Positions 1 through 6,086 are shown, counted from the stretch's first letter. The stretch is 7,883 nt of DNA from Vitreoscilla sp. (GCA_014378125.1 JACMOG010000626.1:1-7883); one strand, 5' to 3'. Notes: generated by a model from the sequence alone, not told the origin. Numbers and translations: made by a program.

Positions 1-1082
1 GCCACCAGCAGCACGTCCTGCGTGTTGCCCTGCCCTCGTACGCGACGCACCGTCTCCACGCCGTCGAGCGAGGGCATGCCGATGTCGACGAAGGCGATGT
101 CGGGCCGCGAACTCACGATGGCGGCGACCGCGGCGAGGCCGTCGTGCACCACCTCCACGCGATGGCCCAGCAGCTCCAGCATCGTGCCGAAGCTGTGCGA
201 GAAGTCGACGTTGTCGTCGGCCAGCAACACCGACAGCGCGGGCTCGCCGTTGACCGGCAACGTGGGACTGGCGGCGGTCGCGCCGGCGCTGGCGGCCAGC
301 TCGGCATCCACCGGCAGGGTCATGCGAAAACGCACGCGGTGCATGCCCGGCGGGCGCTGTGCCGCTACGCCGCCTCCGTGCAGCGTGGCCAGTTGAAGGG
401 CGAGCGCGACGCCCAGCCCCAGCGCAGCGACGTCGACGTCCTCCATCGGCGCGGCGGCCTGTTCCGGGGGCGCGTCGGCGTCGGCAACCGTGGCGATGGC
501 CAGCGCCAGCGTGGCGCCGTCCAGGCCCGCCGCGATGCGGATCGTGCTGCCGCGTTCGGCGTGCCGCATGATGTCGTCGACCAGGTGGCCCACGGCCTGG
601 GCCACGCGCTGGGCGTCGCCACGCAGGCGCGGCAGCGGCTCGGGGCCGGCGTCCAGCTGAAGGCTCATCTCCTGGGCCAGCAGCGCTGGCGCCAGCCTGT
701 CTTCCAGCCCGCGCAGCACCCCCATCAGGTCGAACGGGGCCTGCTGCAGCGTGGCCTTCTCGCTGGACAGCCGGGCCAGGTCGGACAGCTCGTCGGCGAT
801 GCGCATCAGGTGCCCCACCTGGCGCTCCATGATGCCGCGCGTGCGCAGCCGGCCGTTCGGGTCGTTGTCGGTCAGGCGCAGGAGCTCGATGCCGTTGGAC
901 AGCGGCGCGAGCGGATTGCGCAGGTCGTGCGCGAGCCCGGCCAGGAACGCGTGGCGCTGGCGGTGCGCGGCCTCGGCGTCATGGAGCGCGCCGTCGCGCT
1001 CCGCGCGCACGGCCGCCAACGCGGCCTGGGCATCGGCCAGCGCGGTCTGCGTGCGCGTCAGTTCGTCGGCAGTGGAAGTCAT
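1..1082 (-). CDS. Hybrid histidine kinase / response regulator, C-terminus cut by window edge, degenerate ATP-binding domain
   Basis: This is a two-component phosphorelay protein, 360 codons visible. Residues 1-45 are a heptad-rich coiled coil. The dimerisation/phosphoacceptor helix has an intact H-box, AHDLRNPLAPL, with His52. The ATPase domain (about 120-257) is degenerate. The N-box reads HLVDDIMRHA (166-175), with Asp170 where the Mg-binding Asn is expected, and no DxGxG G1 box follows. Only a G2-like LGLG (221-224) and LHGGG remain. A receiver domain starts near residue 283, with acidic pair D289-D290 and phosphoacceptor D333 in FVDIGMP. It is cut just before the conserved Ser/Thr and Lys. 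The chosen ATG has AGGAGG (1091-1096) eight bases upstream. The frame stays open further upstream through a hydrophobic segment, so the true protein may be longer. It lies 267 bp downstream of rpoN on the same strand, possibly co-transcribed. The family call is secure; activity as a kinase is doubtful. Confidence 0.88.
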   Translation of the reverse strand, partial: MTSTADELTRTQTALADAQAALAAVRAERDGALHDAEAAHRQRHAFLAGLAHDLRNPLAPLSNGIELLRLTDNDPNGRLRTRGIMERQVGHLMRIADELSDLARLSSEKATLQQAPFDLMGVLRGLEDRLAPALLAQEMSLQLDAGPEPLPRLRGDAQRVAQAVGHLVDDIMRHAERGSTIRIAAGLDGATLALAIATVADADAPPEQAAAPMEDVDVAALGLGVALALQLATLHGGGVAAQRPPGMHRVRFRMTLPVDAELAASAGATAASPTLPVNGEPALSVLLADDNVDFSHSFGTMLELLGHRVEVVHDGLAAVAAIVSSRPDIAFVDIGMPSLDGVETVRRVRGQGNTQDVLLV

Positions 1083-1349
1083 CCGGGTCGCCTCCTCGCG
1101 AGCCTTGGCAATCGTCTCGACATCGCGGTCGCGCTGGGCCCGAAGCTCGGCGATGTGGGCCGACGCCGCGCGCAGGCGACCGGCAAGCACCACGACAAAG
1201 GCCGCAAGGGCCACGCACAGGACGGTGAGGACGACGATGACGGACTCTCGGACATGAAAACGTCGCCGGCGACGAGCCGAAGCTCGGCCGCGGGCGACGC
1301 ACGGGCCCCCACTGTACGGTCGGGGGCGGGTGAACTCAGACGCTGTCGC
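1083..1349 (-). other. rpoN-kinase intergenic region with an in-frame hydrophobic segment
   Basis: The kinase reading frame continues upstream from its ATG without a stop as far as the rpoN TGA (1350-1352). Bases 1241-1179 of this stretch would encode about 21 hydrophobic residues (beginning VIVVLTVLCVALAAF), followed by a polar heptad run that joins the coiled coil of the kinase. This looks like a lost or unannotated membrane anchor. No in-frame ATG, GTG or TTG precedes the hydrophobic run; a GTG at 1214 lies inside it. An ATG at 1255-1253 is out of frame. I see no convincing terminator or promoter here. Confidence 0.55.
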
Positions 1350-2813
1350 TCAGGACGGTGCGTGGCGGCGGCGACGCTCGACCGCCTCGATCTTGAGCAG
1401 CTGGCGATACTTGGTGACGGTGCGGCGGGCCACCTGCAGGCCCTGCGTGGCCAGCTGGCGCGCGATCTCGGCGTCCGACAGCGGCGCGGTGGGCGCCTCG
1501 GCCTCGATGATGTCCTTGATCAGGCCGCGGATGGCGGTGCCCGAGCAGGCGCCGCCGCTGGCCGTGGTCATCGCACGCGAGAAGAAGTACTTCAGCTCGA
1601 ACACGCCGATGGGCGTGGCCATGTACTTGTTGTTGGTCACGCGGGACACGGTGGACTCGTGCAGGCCCAGCTCGTCCGCGATCTCGCGCAGGCCCAGCGG
1701 CTTCATCGCCATCGCTCCGAACTCGAGGAAGTGCTTCTGGCGCGACACGATGGCCTCGGCCACGCTGAGGATGGTGGAGAAGCGCTGCTCCACGTTGCGC
1801 ATCGTCCACTTGGCCTCCTGCAGGTGCGTGGCCATCTCGGCGTTCTGGCCGCCGCGCTTGTGGCGCTGGAACAGCTCGGCATAGACCTGGTTCAGGCGCA
1901 CCTTGGGGATGATGGCGGGATTCAGCTGCACGTTCCACTGACCGCGCACCTTGCGCACAATCACGTCGGGGATCACGTACTGCAGCTGCGTGGAGCCGAA
2001 GCGCCAGCCCGGACGCGGGTCGAGGCGGCGGATGCGGTCGCACACGGCCTCGATCTCGGCCGGCGTGCGGCCCAGCGCGCGCGCCATCGTGCTGACGTCC
2101 TTGGCGGCCAGGCAGTTCAGGTGCTCGCTGATGATGTGGCGGGCGATCTCGCGGGTGCCCTCGTCGTCGATCGCGGACAGCTGCGCCAGCAGGCATTCGG
2201 AGACGCTGCGGGAGGCGACGCCGGCCGGCTCGAGCGCCTGCACGCGCTTGAGCGCGATCTGCATCTCTTCCAGCGTGGCGGCCGGGTCGAGATCGGCCAC
2301 CTCGATCATCTCCTGCAGGTCGGTGCGCAGGTAGCCGTCGTCGTCCAGGGACTCGACGATCACCTTGGCCAGCACCAGGTCGCGCAGCGTCAGCGGCAGC
2401 ACCGCCAACTGGCCGTGCAGGTGCGTGGCCAGCGAGGTGGGCACGGCCATCATGTCGAGGGCGCTGGTCTCGTCGTCATCGGCGCGCTTGCCCGATCCGA
2501 GGCCGTCGGCCTGCCACATGTCGCGGTCGCCTTCGCCGGGCAGATCGCCCTCGGGCGCGGCCATGGTCTCGGCGGCGGCCTCTTGGGCGTCGCGCGCTTC
2601 CTGGGCCTCGGCGGCCTGCTCGGACGACAGTCCTTCGTCGCCCTGGTCGTCGGGGTTGCCGTCTTCTTCCAGGAACGGGTTCTTGCCCAGGGCGTCGTGG
2701 ACTTGCTGGGCGAATTCGAGCGAGGAGAGCTGCAACAGGCGCACGGCGTGTTGCAGGCGAGGGGACAGCGTCTGTGTCTGGCGCTGTTCGGTGCGGAAGT
2801 CCATCGAACCCAT
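1350..2813 (-). CDS. rpoN: RNA polymerase sigma-54 factor RpoN
   Basis: Sigma-54 directs RNA polymerase to -24/-12 promoters and needs an AAA+ activator for open-complex formation. The 487-residue product has the full family layout. The activator-interacting region has LSPRLQHAVRLLQLSSLEF (16-34) and ends near NPFLEE. An acidic linker covers about 50-120. The core-binding domain covers about 120-320. A helix-turn-helix follows, LREIADELGLHESTVSRVTN (375-394), and the RpoN box ARRTVTKYR (462-470) reads the -24 element. The length is normal for the family. The start is the ATG at 2813, with AGGAGG (2819-2824) five bases upstream; a TTG 39 bases further out lacks such a site. An exact -24/-12 match lies 74 bp before the start, suggesting autoregulation. 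The usual lptB and hpf/ptsN neighbours are absent, so this may be a second or relocated copy. Confidence 0.97.
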   Translation of the reverse strand: MGSMDFRTEQRQTQTLSPRLQHAVRLLQLSSLEFAQQVHDALGKNPFLEEDGNPDDQGDEGLSSEQAAEAQEARDAQEAAAETMAAPEGDLPGEGDRDMWQADGLGSGKRADDDETSALDMMAVPTSLATHLHGQLAVLPLTLRDLVLAKVIVESLDDDGYLRTDLQEMIEVADLDPAATLEEMQIALKRVQALEPAGVASRSVSECLLAQLSAIDDEGTREIARHIISEHLNCLAAKDVSTMARALGRTPAEIEAVCDRIRRLDPRPGWRFGSTQLQYVIPDVIVRKVRGQWNVQLNPAIIPKVRLNQVYAELFQRHKRGGQNAEMATHLQEAKWTMRNVEQRFSTILSVAEAIVSRQKHFLEFGAMAMKPLGLREIADELGLHESTVSRVTNNKYMATPIGVFELKYFFSRAMTTASGGACSGTAIRGLIKDIIEAEAPTAPLSDAEIARQLATQGLQVARRTVTKYRQLLKIEAVERRRRHAPS

Positions 2814-2818
2814 TGGTT

Positions 2819-2824
2819 CCTCCT
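2819..2824 (-). promoter_or_regulatory. Ribosome binding site of rpoN
   Basis: AGGAGG on the minus strand sits five bases before the ATG at 2813. It decides the start against the upstream TTG (2852) and the ATG three codons downstream (2804). Confidence 0.85.
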
Positions 2825-2886
2825 GAGCTTTGGTGGCCCGCGGCGCCGGCAAGAGTTGCCGGGTTCGCGTTCATGCCTCAGAGGAT

Positions 2887-2902
2887 TGCAACGCTCGTGC
2901 CA
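2887..2902 (-). promoter_or_regulatory. Sigma-54 (-24/-12) promoter of rpoN
   Basis: The minus strand reads TGGCACG-AGCG-TTGCA. All eleven fixed bases of the consensus TGGCACG-N4-TTGC are present, with the required ten bases between the GG (2901-2900) and the GC (2889-2888). Transcription should start near 2876, giving a leader of about 60 nt before the rpoN ATG. It lies in the AT-richer intergenic stretch, in the correct orientation. Function is inferred from the sequence match alone; an activator would be needed. Confidence 0.8.
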
Positions 2903-2961
2903 GAAATCGAGATTTAGGGTAAACCCGTAACACGCCCTGTTCAGGTACTCGAAGAAGAGGC

Positions 2962-2988
2962 AATTCGACGGTTTTGCGAAGCCGAATT
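2962..2988. repeat. Inverted repeat upstream of the rpoN promoter, possible activator site
   Basis: AATTCG (2962-2967) and CGAATT (2983-2988) form a perfect dyad with half-site centres 21 bp apart, about two helical turns. Its centre is about 74 bp upstream of the -24 GG, a position compatible with an enhancer or IHF-type architectural site. The surrounding DNA is locally AT-rich. No known binding consensus is matched, so the role is a guess. Confidence 0.35.
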
Positions 2989-3061
2989 TAATGTTACGCC
3001 GAGGATACGCTCAAGAATCTGAACAATCGAGGTCAGACTCGGCGCCCATGCGACCCACCGG

Positions 3062-3096
3062 GCCCCATATTTGCCGCAACGCGGAAACCTTGGGGC
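3062..3096 (-). terminator. Nested dyad after the small-protein gene, possible terminator
   Basis: GCCCC (3062-3066) pairs with GGGGC (3092-3096), enclosing a smaller CCGC/GCGG hairpin (3074-3084). It begins about 7 bp past the stop of the small minus-strand gene and would end the beta-barrel/small-protein transcript before rpoN. There is no clear U-run, so intrinsic termination is uncertain. Confidence 0.3.
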
Positions 3097-3102
3097 AGCG
3101 CG

Positions 3103-3387
3103 TCATTGACGCGGCTCGGCGTCGCCGCGATCCGGCGCCACCTTCTCGTTGTAGACCTTGTCCATCAACGGTCCGCGGTCGGTGTCTGTGGTGCCGTCGG
3201 TGGCATTTCCGAAGGCCTTGAGGCCCACGTCCTTCTGCTGCGGCGTGCCGCTGGCCTGGCTGCGGCTGGACTCGTCCTGCTCGTGAGGCAGTGACGGCTC
3301 TTTCGCCCGATCACGTGCGGCGGTCGTCTGGCCGTTGGGAGCTCCATCCATGGAAGCAGGATGGCGCGGAGGGTAGACTTGTTTCAT
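3103..3387 (-). CDS. Small polar conserved protein (SLPHE-DES / DTDRGP type), function unknown
   Basis: The 94-residue product is very hydrophilic, with no signal peptide, membrane segment or cysteine, and is probably largely disordered and cytoplasmic. Two blocks stand out: SLPHEQDESSRSQ (32-44) and DTDRGPLMDKVYN (68-80). I recall short uncharacterised proteins in Burkholderiales genomes with the same pair of blocks, so it is probably a real conserved gene. The function is unknown to me. The ATG at 3387 has no strong ribosome binding site; an internal ATG at 3351 is a possible alternative and would keep both blocks. The gene lies 37 bp downstream of the beta-barrel gene on the same strand and likely shares its sigma-54-type promoter. 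Confidence 0.75.
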   Translation of the reverse strand: MKQVYPPRHPASMDGAPNGQTTAARDRAKEPSLPHEQDESSRSQASGTPQQKDVGLKAFGNATDGTTDTDRGPLMDKVYNEKVAPDRGDAEPRQ

Positions 3388-3424
3388 GGGAGTTGTCCGT
3401 TCACGTTGATGTCCGAAGGCACGT

Positions 3425-4045
3425 TCAGAAGGTATAGCCGAGCGCCAGCGTCACGTTCTTGACAGCCGAGCGGCCCTGCCCGACGAAGTGGAAGTCGTGC
3501 TGCTCCCAACCCACCGAACCGTGCAACCCGCGGGCCATGTTGACGTCGAGCGCGACGCCGTAGCCCAGGCCGACGCCCGTGGCGCGGCCGGTGGCCAGGC
3601 CGGACGATTCGGCGGCGCTCACCTTCGTGATGCCATAGGTCGGGCCCACCTTGCCCTCGACCGCGAAGCTGTCGCCCAGCGGCACCCGGCCCACGGCGCT
3701 CAGGTTGATCCCGCGAGCGATGACGCTGCCACCGGCACGGTCGGCCTTGCCCAGGTTCATTGCGCTGAGCTCGATGCCCAGGTTCTCCGTGAGCATGTTG
3801 CCGGCGGCCAGGCTGTACGACGTGGTGCCGCGCGAGCAGGTGAGGCCGGCCACGTTGCCACACGACGTGCCGTAGGTCGACTTGCCGATGGACAGGTCGA
3901 TGAAGCTCTTGCCCGCCTGCGAACCGGAATCCCCGATCTCTCCCGCCAGGCTGGACTGCGAAGATTGCGCGCAGGCACCCATGGTGATCCCGAGCGCGGC
4001 CAGGGCGATGGCGCCACGGCTGAGTGCACGAAGGTTGGAGGTCAT
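3425..4045 (-). CDS. Outer-membrane beta-barrel protein (OmpA-like transmembrane domain type)
   Basis: The 206-residue product starts with a Sec signal peptide. It has N-terminal Arg residues, a hydrophobic core GAIALAALGITMGA and a likely cut after ACA at residue 26. The mature part shows alternating beta-strand patterns (FIDLSIGKSTYG, SLAAGNMLTENLGIELSAM, FAVEGKVGPTYGITKV, GVGLGYGVALDV). It ends in TLALGYTF, with a terminal Phe typical of BAM-inserted barrels. The size fits a small barrel of about eight strands. Cys62 and Cys70 could form a disulfide in a surface loop. The start was chosen at the ATG immediately before the signal peptide; the frame is open a further 22 codons but this adds only non-signal sequence. 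An exact -24/-12 promoter lies 51 bp upstream. A barrel of this kind could be structural, a small pore or a stress porin; the specific role is unknown. Confidence 0.85.
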   Translation of the reverse strand: MTSNLRALSRGAIALAALGITMGACAQSSQSSLAGEIGDSGSQAGKSFIDLSIGKSTYGTSCGNVAGLTCSRGTTSYSLAAGNMLTENLGIELSAMNLGKADRAGGSVIARGINLSAVGRVPLGDSFAVEGKVGPTYGITKVSAAESSGLATGRATGVGLGYGVALDVNMARGLHGSVGWEQHDFHFVGQGRSAVKNVTLALGYTF

Positions 4046-4095
4046 TTCAGTTCCCGGTTGAGCATGTTGCAGGGGTGTGCTATGACCACGATCGG

Positions 4096-4110
4096 GCAAC
4101 CACCGTGCCA
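4096..4110 (-). promoter_or_regulatory. Sigma-54 (-24/-12) promoter of the beta-barrel gene
   Basis: The minus strand reads TGGCACG-GTGG-TTGC, matching all eleven fixed consensus bases with GG-N10-GC spacing (GG at 4109-4108, GC at 4097-4096). The predicted start is near 4084, giving a leader of about 40 nt. Location and orientation fit the beta-barrel gene. Confidence 0.78.
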
Positions 4111-4152
4111 CGACAGAGAACGCCTACGTCTCGCTCCACCGCGGATCTGCTC

Positions 4153-4167
4153 AGGCATGGGCGTTGC
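4153..4167 (+). promoter_or_regulatory. Probable sigma-54-type promoter of the cardiolipin synthase gene
   Basis: The plus strand reads AGGCATG-GGCG-TTGC, nine of eleven consensus bases, with invariant GG (4154-4155) and GC (4166-4167) at the right spacing. The predicted start is near 4179, about 57 nt before the ATG. The site overlaps a GCATGG/CCATGC dyad (4155-4172). Weaker than the two exact matches, but correctly placed and oriented. Confidence 0.5.
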
Positions 4168-4194
4168 CATGCAACTTGTCCCCGCCTGTGGCCA

Positions 4195-4212
4195 TGCGCG
4201 TTTGCTCGCGCA
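4195..4212. repeat. Dyad TGCGCG-N6-CGCGCA in the divergent region
   Basis: A perfect 6-bp inverted repeat with a TTTGCT centre lies in the cls leader, about 95 bp upstream of the -24 element of the beta-barrel promoter, a usual distance for a sigma-54 activator site. As RNA it could form a hairpin before the cls ribosome binding site. GC-rich dyads of this size also arise by chance. Confidence 0.3.
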
Positions 4213-4235
4213 GCCGAACCGGGAAGGAAGCCATC

Positions 4236-5519
4236 ATGTCCGCGCCCGCCTCGCTCCGGTTGCCTTCCAAGCCGAAGCTGCCCAAGCCTGTCCAGTCCAC
4301 GTCCCCACTGGCCGCCCATAGCCACGCCCACGCGCTGGTGGCGGGCCTGGGCGAGCCGCTGGTCACGGGCAATCGCGTCGACCTGCTGCAGGACGGCCCG
4401 GGCACCTACGCGGCGATGTTCGCGGCCATCGACAACGCGCGCGACCACGTCAACCTCGAGAGCTACATCCTCGAGGCCGAAGGGCCGGGCGAGGAGTTCG
4501 CGCGCCGGCTCATCGCGCGCGCCAAAGCCGGCGTGGGGGTCAACATCCTGTACGACAGCTTCGGCTCCATCGGCACGCCCGCCAGCTACTTCGACCACCT
4601 GAGCGCCAACGGCGTGAACGTGTGCGAGTACAACCCGTTGCGCCGCCTGGGCAATCTCCTCAGCCGCACGCTGCACCTGCGCGATCACCGCAAGCTGATG
4701 GTGGTGGACGGGCGCATCGGCTTCATCGGCGGCGTCAACATCAGCTCGGTATATTCGGCGGGCTCGTCGCCGCTGGCGGCCCTGGGCGGCTCTGGGGCCG
4801 CAGGGGCGGGCGGCGAGGCGCCGGACAAGCCAGGCTGGCGCGACACCCACGTACGCGTGGAGGGTCCCATCGTCGCCCAGCTGCAGCGCCTGTTCATGCG
4901 GCACTGGAGCAAGCATTCGTCGATTGCGCTGCGTGGCACGCACTATTTCCCGCCACTTGCGCCGGTGGGCACACACCGCGTGGCGGTGGCCGCATGCGAC
5001 GCCGGTCGCCGCCGCAATCCGTTCTACCGAGCGCTGCTGTCGGCGCTCGACGCCTCGTACCACCGCATCTACCTCACCACGGCCTACCTGGTGCCCACGC
5101 GGCGGCTGATGCGTTCGCTGGTGCGCGCCGCGCGGCGCGGCGTGGAGGTGCACCTGATGCTGCCCGGCATGAGCGACTTCTGGGCGCCGCTGCAGGCCGG
5201 CCGCTCGCACTACTCGCGGCTACTGCGCGCGGGCGTGCACCTGCACGAACTGCACGACACCTTGCTGCACGCCAAGACCTGCGTCATCGACGGCCTGTGG
5301 ACGACCGTGGGATCCAGCAACCTCGACTGGCGAAGCTTCCTGCACAACGCGGAGGCCAACCTCGTGATCCTCGACGCCACGCTGGGCGCCGAGATGGAGC
5401 AGGTGTTCCTGGCCGACGTGGCGCGCGCCAGGGAGATCGATCGAGCGGAGTGGGCCAGGCGCGGCTGGCGCCAGCGCGTGGTGGAGATGCTGGCGCGCCG
5501 GTTCGAGTTCTTCCTGTAG
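4236..5519 (+). CDS. Cardiolipin synthase-like phospholipase D enzyme (ClsB type)
   Basis: PLD-superfamily enzymes of this type join phospholipids by phosphatidyl transfer to make cardiolipin at the inner membrane. The 427-residue product has two complete HKD motifs: HRKLMVVD (H151, K153, D158), followed by GFIGGVNIS, and HAKTCVID (H345, K347, D352), followed by GSSNLDWRS. Other typical blocks are VNLESYILEAEG and YLTTAYLVPT. There is no N-terminal membrane segment, as in ClsB rather than ClsA. A Gly/Ala-rich loop (about 175-200) follows the first motif. The start is the ATG at 4236, with AAGGAAG a few bases upstream; the frame extends 24 codons further but without support. It is divergent from the beta-barrel gene and has a candidate -24/-12 promoter. 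Substrate preference (PG plus PG, or PE plus PG) cannot be read from the sequence. Confidence 0.93.
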   Translation: MSAPASLRLPSKPKLPKPVQSTSPLAAHSHAHALVAGLGEPLVTGNRVDLLQDGPGTYAAMFAAIDNARDHVNLESYILEAEGPGEEFARRLIARAKAGVGVNILYDSFGSIGTPASYFDHLSANGVNVCEYNPLRRLGNLLSRTLHLRDHRKLMVVDGRIGFIGGVNISSVYSAGSSPLAALGGSGAAGAGGEAPDKPGWRDTHVRVEGPIVAQLQRLFMRHWSKHSSIALRGTHYFPPLAPVGTHRVAVAACDAGRRRNPFYRALLSALDASYHRIYLTTAYLVPTRRLMRSLVRAARRGVEVHLMLPGMSDFWAPLQAGRSHYSRLLRAGVHLHELHDTLLHAKTCVIDGLWTTVGSSNLDWRSFLHNAEANLVILDATLGAEMEQVFLADVARAREIDRAEWARRGWRQRVVEMLARRFEFFL

Positions 5520-5576
5520 CGCGCGTCTCGATCCACGGTCCAGCAAGACTTTCCGATCGCGCCCTTTTCTCCGGTT

Positions 5577-5591
5577 GGGCACACGATCTGC
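5577..5591 (+). promoter_or_regulatory. Possible sigma-54-type promoter of the PA2169-type gene
   Basis: The plus strand reads GGGCACA-CGAT-CTGC, eight of eleven consensus bases, with GG (5578-5579) and GC (5590-5591) correctly spaced. The predicted start is near 5603, 28 nt before the ATG. It sits in the short 111-bp gap after the cls gene. Alone it would be weak evidence; the neighbouring exact sites raise its interest. Confidence 0.4.
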
Positions 5592-5630
5592 CGGCCACAG
5601 CTGATTCACCCGCAACCGAAAGGCTCCATC

Positions 5631-6086
5631 ATGGACAACCAAGACACCATCGACGTACTCAACACCCTCATCGAGACCTGCAACGATGGCGAGCGCGGCT
5701 TTCGCAACGTGGCCGAGCACGTGCATTCGTCCGACCTGAAGACGCTGTTCGCCACGCGCGCGAGCGAGTGCCACCAGGCCTGCGCCGACCTGCGCGCCCA
5801 GGTGCTGCAGCTGGGCGGCGATCCCGAGACCGGCGGCAGTGCCAGCGGCGCAATGCATCGCGGCTGGGTCTCGCTGCTGGGCACGCTGTCCGGCTACAGC
5901 GACAAGTCGCTGCTCGAGGCCTGCGAAAAGGGTGAGGATTCGGCCATGGAGCGCTATCGCGACGCGCTCGACGAGGCGCTGCCCGACAACATCCGCATGC
6001 TGATCGAACGCCAGTACGAGGGCGTCAAGCGCAATCACGCGCAGGTGCGCGCGCTGCGCGACCAGGCACGTGCCACGGCGTCCTGA
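5631..6086 (+). CDS. PA2169-family four-helix-bundle protein (DUF2383, ferritin-like)
   Basis: The 151-residue product is a soluble, all-helical protein recognised from its TLIETCNDGERGFRNVAEHV opening (12-31), the LGGDPETGGSASGAMHRGW segment (61-79) and the ERQYEGVKRNH block (126-136). These are hallmarks of the PA2169/DUF2383 family, which has a ferritin-like fold. The family is widespread in Proteobacteria and has been linked only loosely to stress; its biochemical role is not established. Acidic and His residues (E21, E47, H48, E126) could contribute to a metal site, but I cannot verify this. The ATG at 5631 has AAAGG about eight bases upstream. The gene follows cls after 111 bp, with its own candidate promoter, and ends before a Rho-independent terminator. 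Confidence 0.88.
   Translation: MDNQDTIDVLNTLIETCNDGERGFRNVAEHVHSSDLKTLFATRASECHQACADLRAQVLQLGGDPETGGSASGAMHRGWVSLLGTLSGYSDKSLLEACEKGEDSAMERYRDALDEALPDNIRMLIERQYEGVKRNHAQVRALRDQARATAS

Larger units (their letters stand above)
4046..4235. other. Divergent intergenic region with two facing sigma-54-type promoters
   Basis: This 190-bp region separates the leftward beta-barrel gene from the rightward cardiolipin synthase gene. It holds an exact -24/-12 site pointing left (4110-4096) and a weaker one pointing right (4153-4167), with 42 bp between them. A TGCGCG/CGCGCA dyad lies at 4195-4212. I see no good sigma-70 promoter. Confidence 0.6.

Noticed and set aside
2811..2852. TTG at 2852 as the rpoN start
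   Set aside because: The ATG at 2813 has an ideal ribosome binding site, and the extra 13 residues include the AGGAGG itself.
2917..2926. GGGTAAACCC palindrome near the rpoN promoter as an operator
   Set aside because: Four-base arms with a two-base centre are too short to support a claim.
144..2930. A 928-codon plus-strand open frame antisense to the kinase and rpoN genes
   Set aside because: Its translation is a Gln/His/Arg/Gly-rich string without domains, and the opposite strand encodes unmistakable kinase and RpoN motifs. Long antisense frames are expected opposite GC-rich genes.
4622..5935. Long plus-strand frame overlapping the cardiolipin synthase and PA2169-type genes
   Set aside because: Arg/Ala/Gly/Pro-rich shadow of two well-supported genes in other frames.
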